From positions 7,810,129-7,874,128 of the forward strand of contig CM020505.1 in assembly GCA_009823395.1 (NCBI GenBank): 64,000 bases of DNA, read 5' to 3'. The stretch's first letter is position 1. Each line of letters begins with the position of its first letter. Under the pieces are notes generated by a model. The model saw nothing but the letters and a program-made list of their open reading frames with translations. It made no database searches and was not told where the DNA came from. Origin of the DNA: Thamnaconus septentrionalis (Eukaryota > Chordata > Actinopteri > Tetraodontiformes > Monacanthidae). Below, piece by piece: positions 62,595-64,000 of this stretch. Position numbers and translations under genes: made by a program.

Positions 62595-64000
62595 TCACAT
62601 TTTGAAACAAAGTACAGATAAATATATGAAAAACACATGATTTTGAAACACTTTGTCCAAAACTGAAAGTGTTAATTATGTTTTTTTTGTATATTAATTA
62701 AAAAACAGTTATGAGTCGACAAAGACTAATTTTTCCTTTGACATGGTATCTGGGGAGAGAGGTTTAGTCTTTTCGGGGTTTCCAAAGAATAATGCTCTAA
62801 CACTCTCCCACACGCCGTCACCTACCACTGATATATCGACCCTTCTCTTTTTCAATCACTCTGGCTCTCCTGTTGGCTTTTGACTTTGTGTGTAGGAGGA
62901 TTCTTGGTAATGATGTCGAAACAATTAAATCCTGTAAGCTCACAAGCATTTTCAAAAGGATTGCCTCAAGTGAATAGCAAGTAAGTAAGAAATCTGGTTA
63001 ACACAAGCGGTCACATGTCTTTTACTCCATCAGTCTGGTTTTGCCCCAAGGTCAGTCTCATGAGAGACCAGCTCTGTGTTATCTGTGTTGCTCTTCTGTC
63101 CTTTTATGACATGTCTAGTCAAAATAAGACCCCGTCTGCCCTAAAGTGGTTCTGCGCTATTTCTTTCCTGCTGTCGGCGTAAATGTGTAACATCATTTGT
63201 GTCTTGCTTGGCTGTAACTTCAAAAACCCCAGGACTGGAACAAGCACGTATTATAAAACCCATCAAATCATCATAAATCATCAATGCCATCATATAAAAC
63301 CAGTAGCAAGTCAAGTTGAGGAAGCTGGGAACCGTGAGAAGCCTTTCAGCGTACCATACGTGTGCTTGTGACATGCCGTTAATACTTTATGAGAATAATT
63401 TATGGCACGTGTGAAGTAAAACATGGCAGCAGGGACATAAAGCAGATAATCTGTTTCCTGCGGGGCTGGCAGGACAAAATGATTGACTCCAGTGTTGTCG
63501 TCCTGATTTGGTTTCCTCGTCCTCGCATTGCGGCCCACCACCGCCACATCAACAGGCTTGTGGCTCGCTGTTCTCTGTGCAGGCTAATCTTTTGCATCAT
63601 TCTACGTCCTTCCCCTTCCCTTAACTTTGCCCCCTTTGAGCAGCAGTGGTATAATTAAACATAACCTCTGCCGAGGCGCATGTGTCGTCTTGATGGTGAC
63701 CGTTCCTAAGTGAATTCAATTAGTTGGTGACATGAAAAGACATGCAATGCGAGATATGATGCTACTTACAGGTGGTGGTGGGGGCAGGGGGTGGATGGGT
63801 TGCTGTCAACTGTAAAATGGTGTCGACGACGCCATAAGCGACAAAAGCAAGAACTGAATGAATGCGATAAATCAAAACAAATAAACACAAACTAGATTTA
63901 CGCCACCTGTTGTAGTGCGGCTGCCTCTGATTTGAATCTTATCTGTTGTGCATTTTGGGCATGTCAGTGTTTTCTTTGTATTGTTTCCTCAGTGATGGCA
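62595..64000 (+). other. Terminal intronic stretch without recognised features
   Basis: No exon, RNA gene or repeat family was recognised up to the right edge. The second coding exon of the 44.6-kb gene must lie beyond it if the gene model is right. Confidence 0.4.

Overview
The window looks like nuclear DNA of a teleost fish. Evidence: multi-exon genes with GT-AG introns; vertebrate orthologues of MPC1 and DDX21; a full-length chitin synthase, a gene kept by fishes and amphibians but absent from mammals; very many (CA)n/(TG)n microsatellites; and fish-type DNA transposon and LINE remnants.

Layout. (1) 1-1548, minus strand: the 5' part of mpc1 (mitochondrial pyruvate carrier 1), running off the left edge. 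(2) 1549-2470: a head-to-head promoter interval shared with ddx21, carrying a (CA)n-A(n) tract close to the ddx21 start. (3) 2471-9111, plus strand: the complete ddx21 gene (nucleolar DEAD-box RNA helicase 2). I joined 15 exons in one reading frame, giving 702 codons plus stop. (4) 10499-24662, minus strand, tail-to-tail with ddx21: a complete chitin synthase gene. I joined 34 exons with consistent phases at every junction, giving 1408 codons plus stop, with the EDRW, QRRRW and SWGTRE family motifs. (5) About 24.7-43.9 kb: a gene-poor stretch with long TG/CA microsatellites and no convincing gene. (6) 43.9-44.8 kb, plus strand: a pyrimidine-rich, CpG-rich promoter and 5' UTR, then a first coding exon (44617-44773) encoding a signal-peptide-like N-terminus. 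(7) 44774-64000: what appears to be the long first intron of that gene. It holds a 767-bp (AT)n tract, several TG/CA tracts, a CpG-dense patch, an L2-like LINE fragment and a complete 267-bp hAT-type miniature element with a perfect 8-bp target-site duplication.

The genes do not form one pathway. MPC1 imports pyruvate into mitochondria, DDX21 works in rRNA processing and Pol I/II transcription, and chitin synthase polymerises UDP-GlcNAc at membranes. The most notable biology is the intact vertebrate chitin synthase. Secondary points are a nearly identical 112-bp segment present in two ddx21 introns, a microsatellite standing in for the polypyrimidine tract of the last chitin synthase intron, and a reading-frame problem at the mpc1 exon 1/exon 2 junction. 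All exon boundaries were deduced by eye from splice signals, phase and remembered family motifs; no alignment or transcript data were available.
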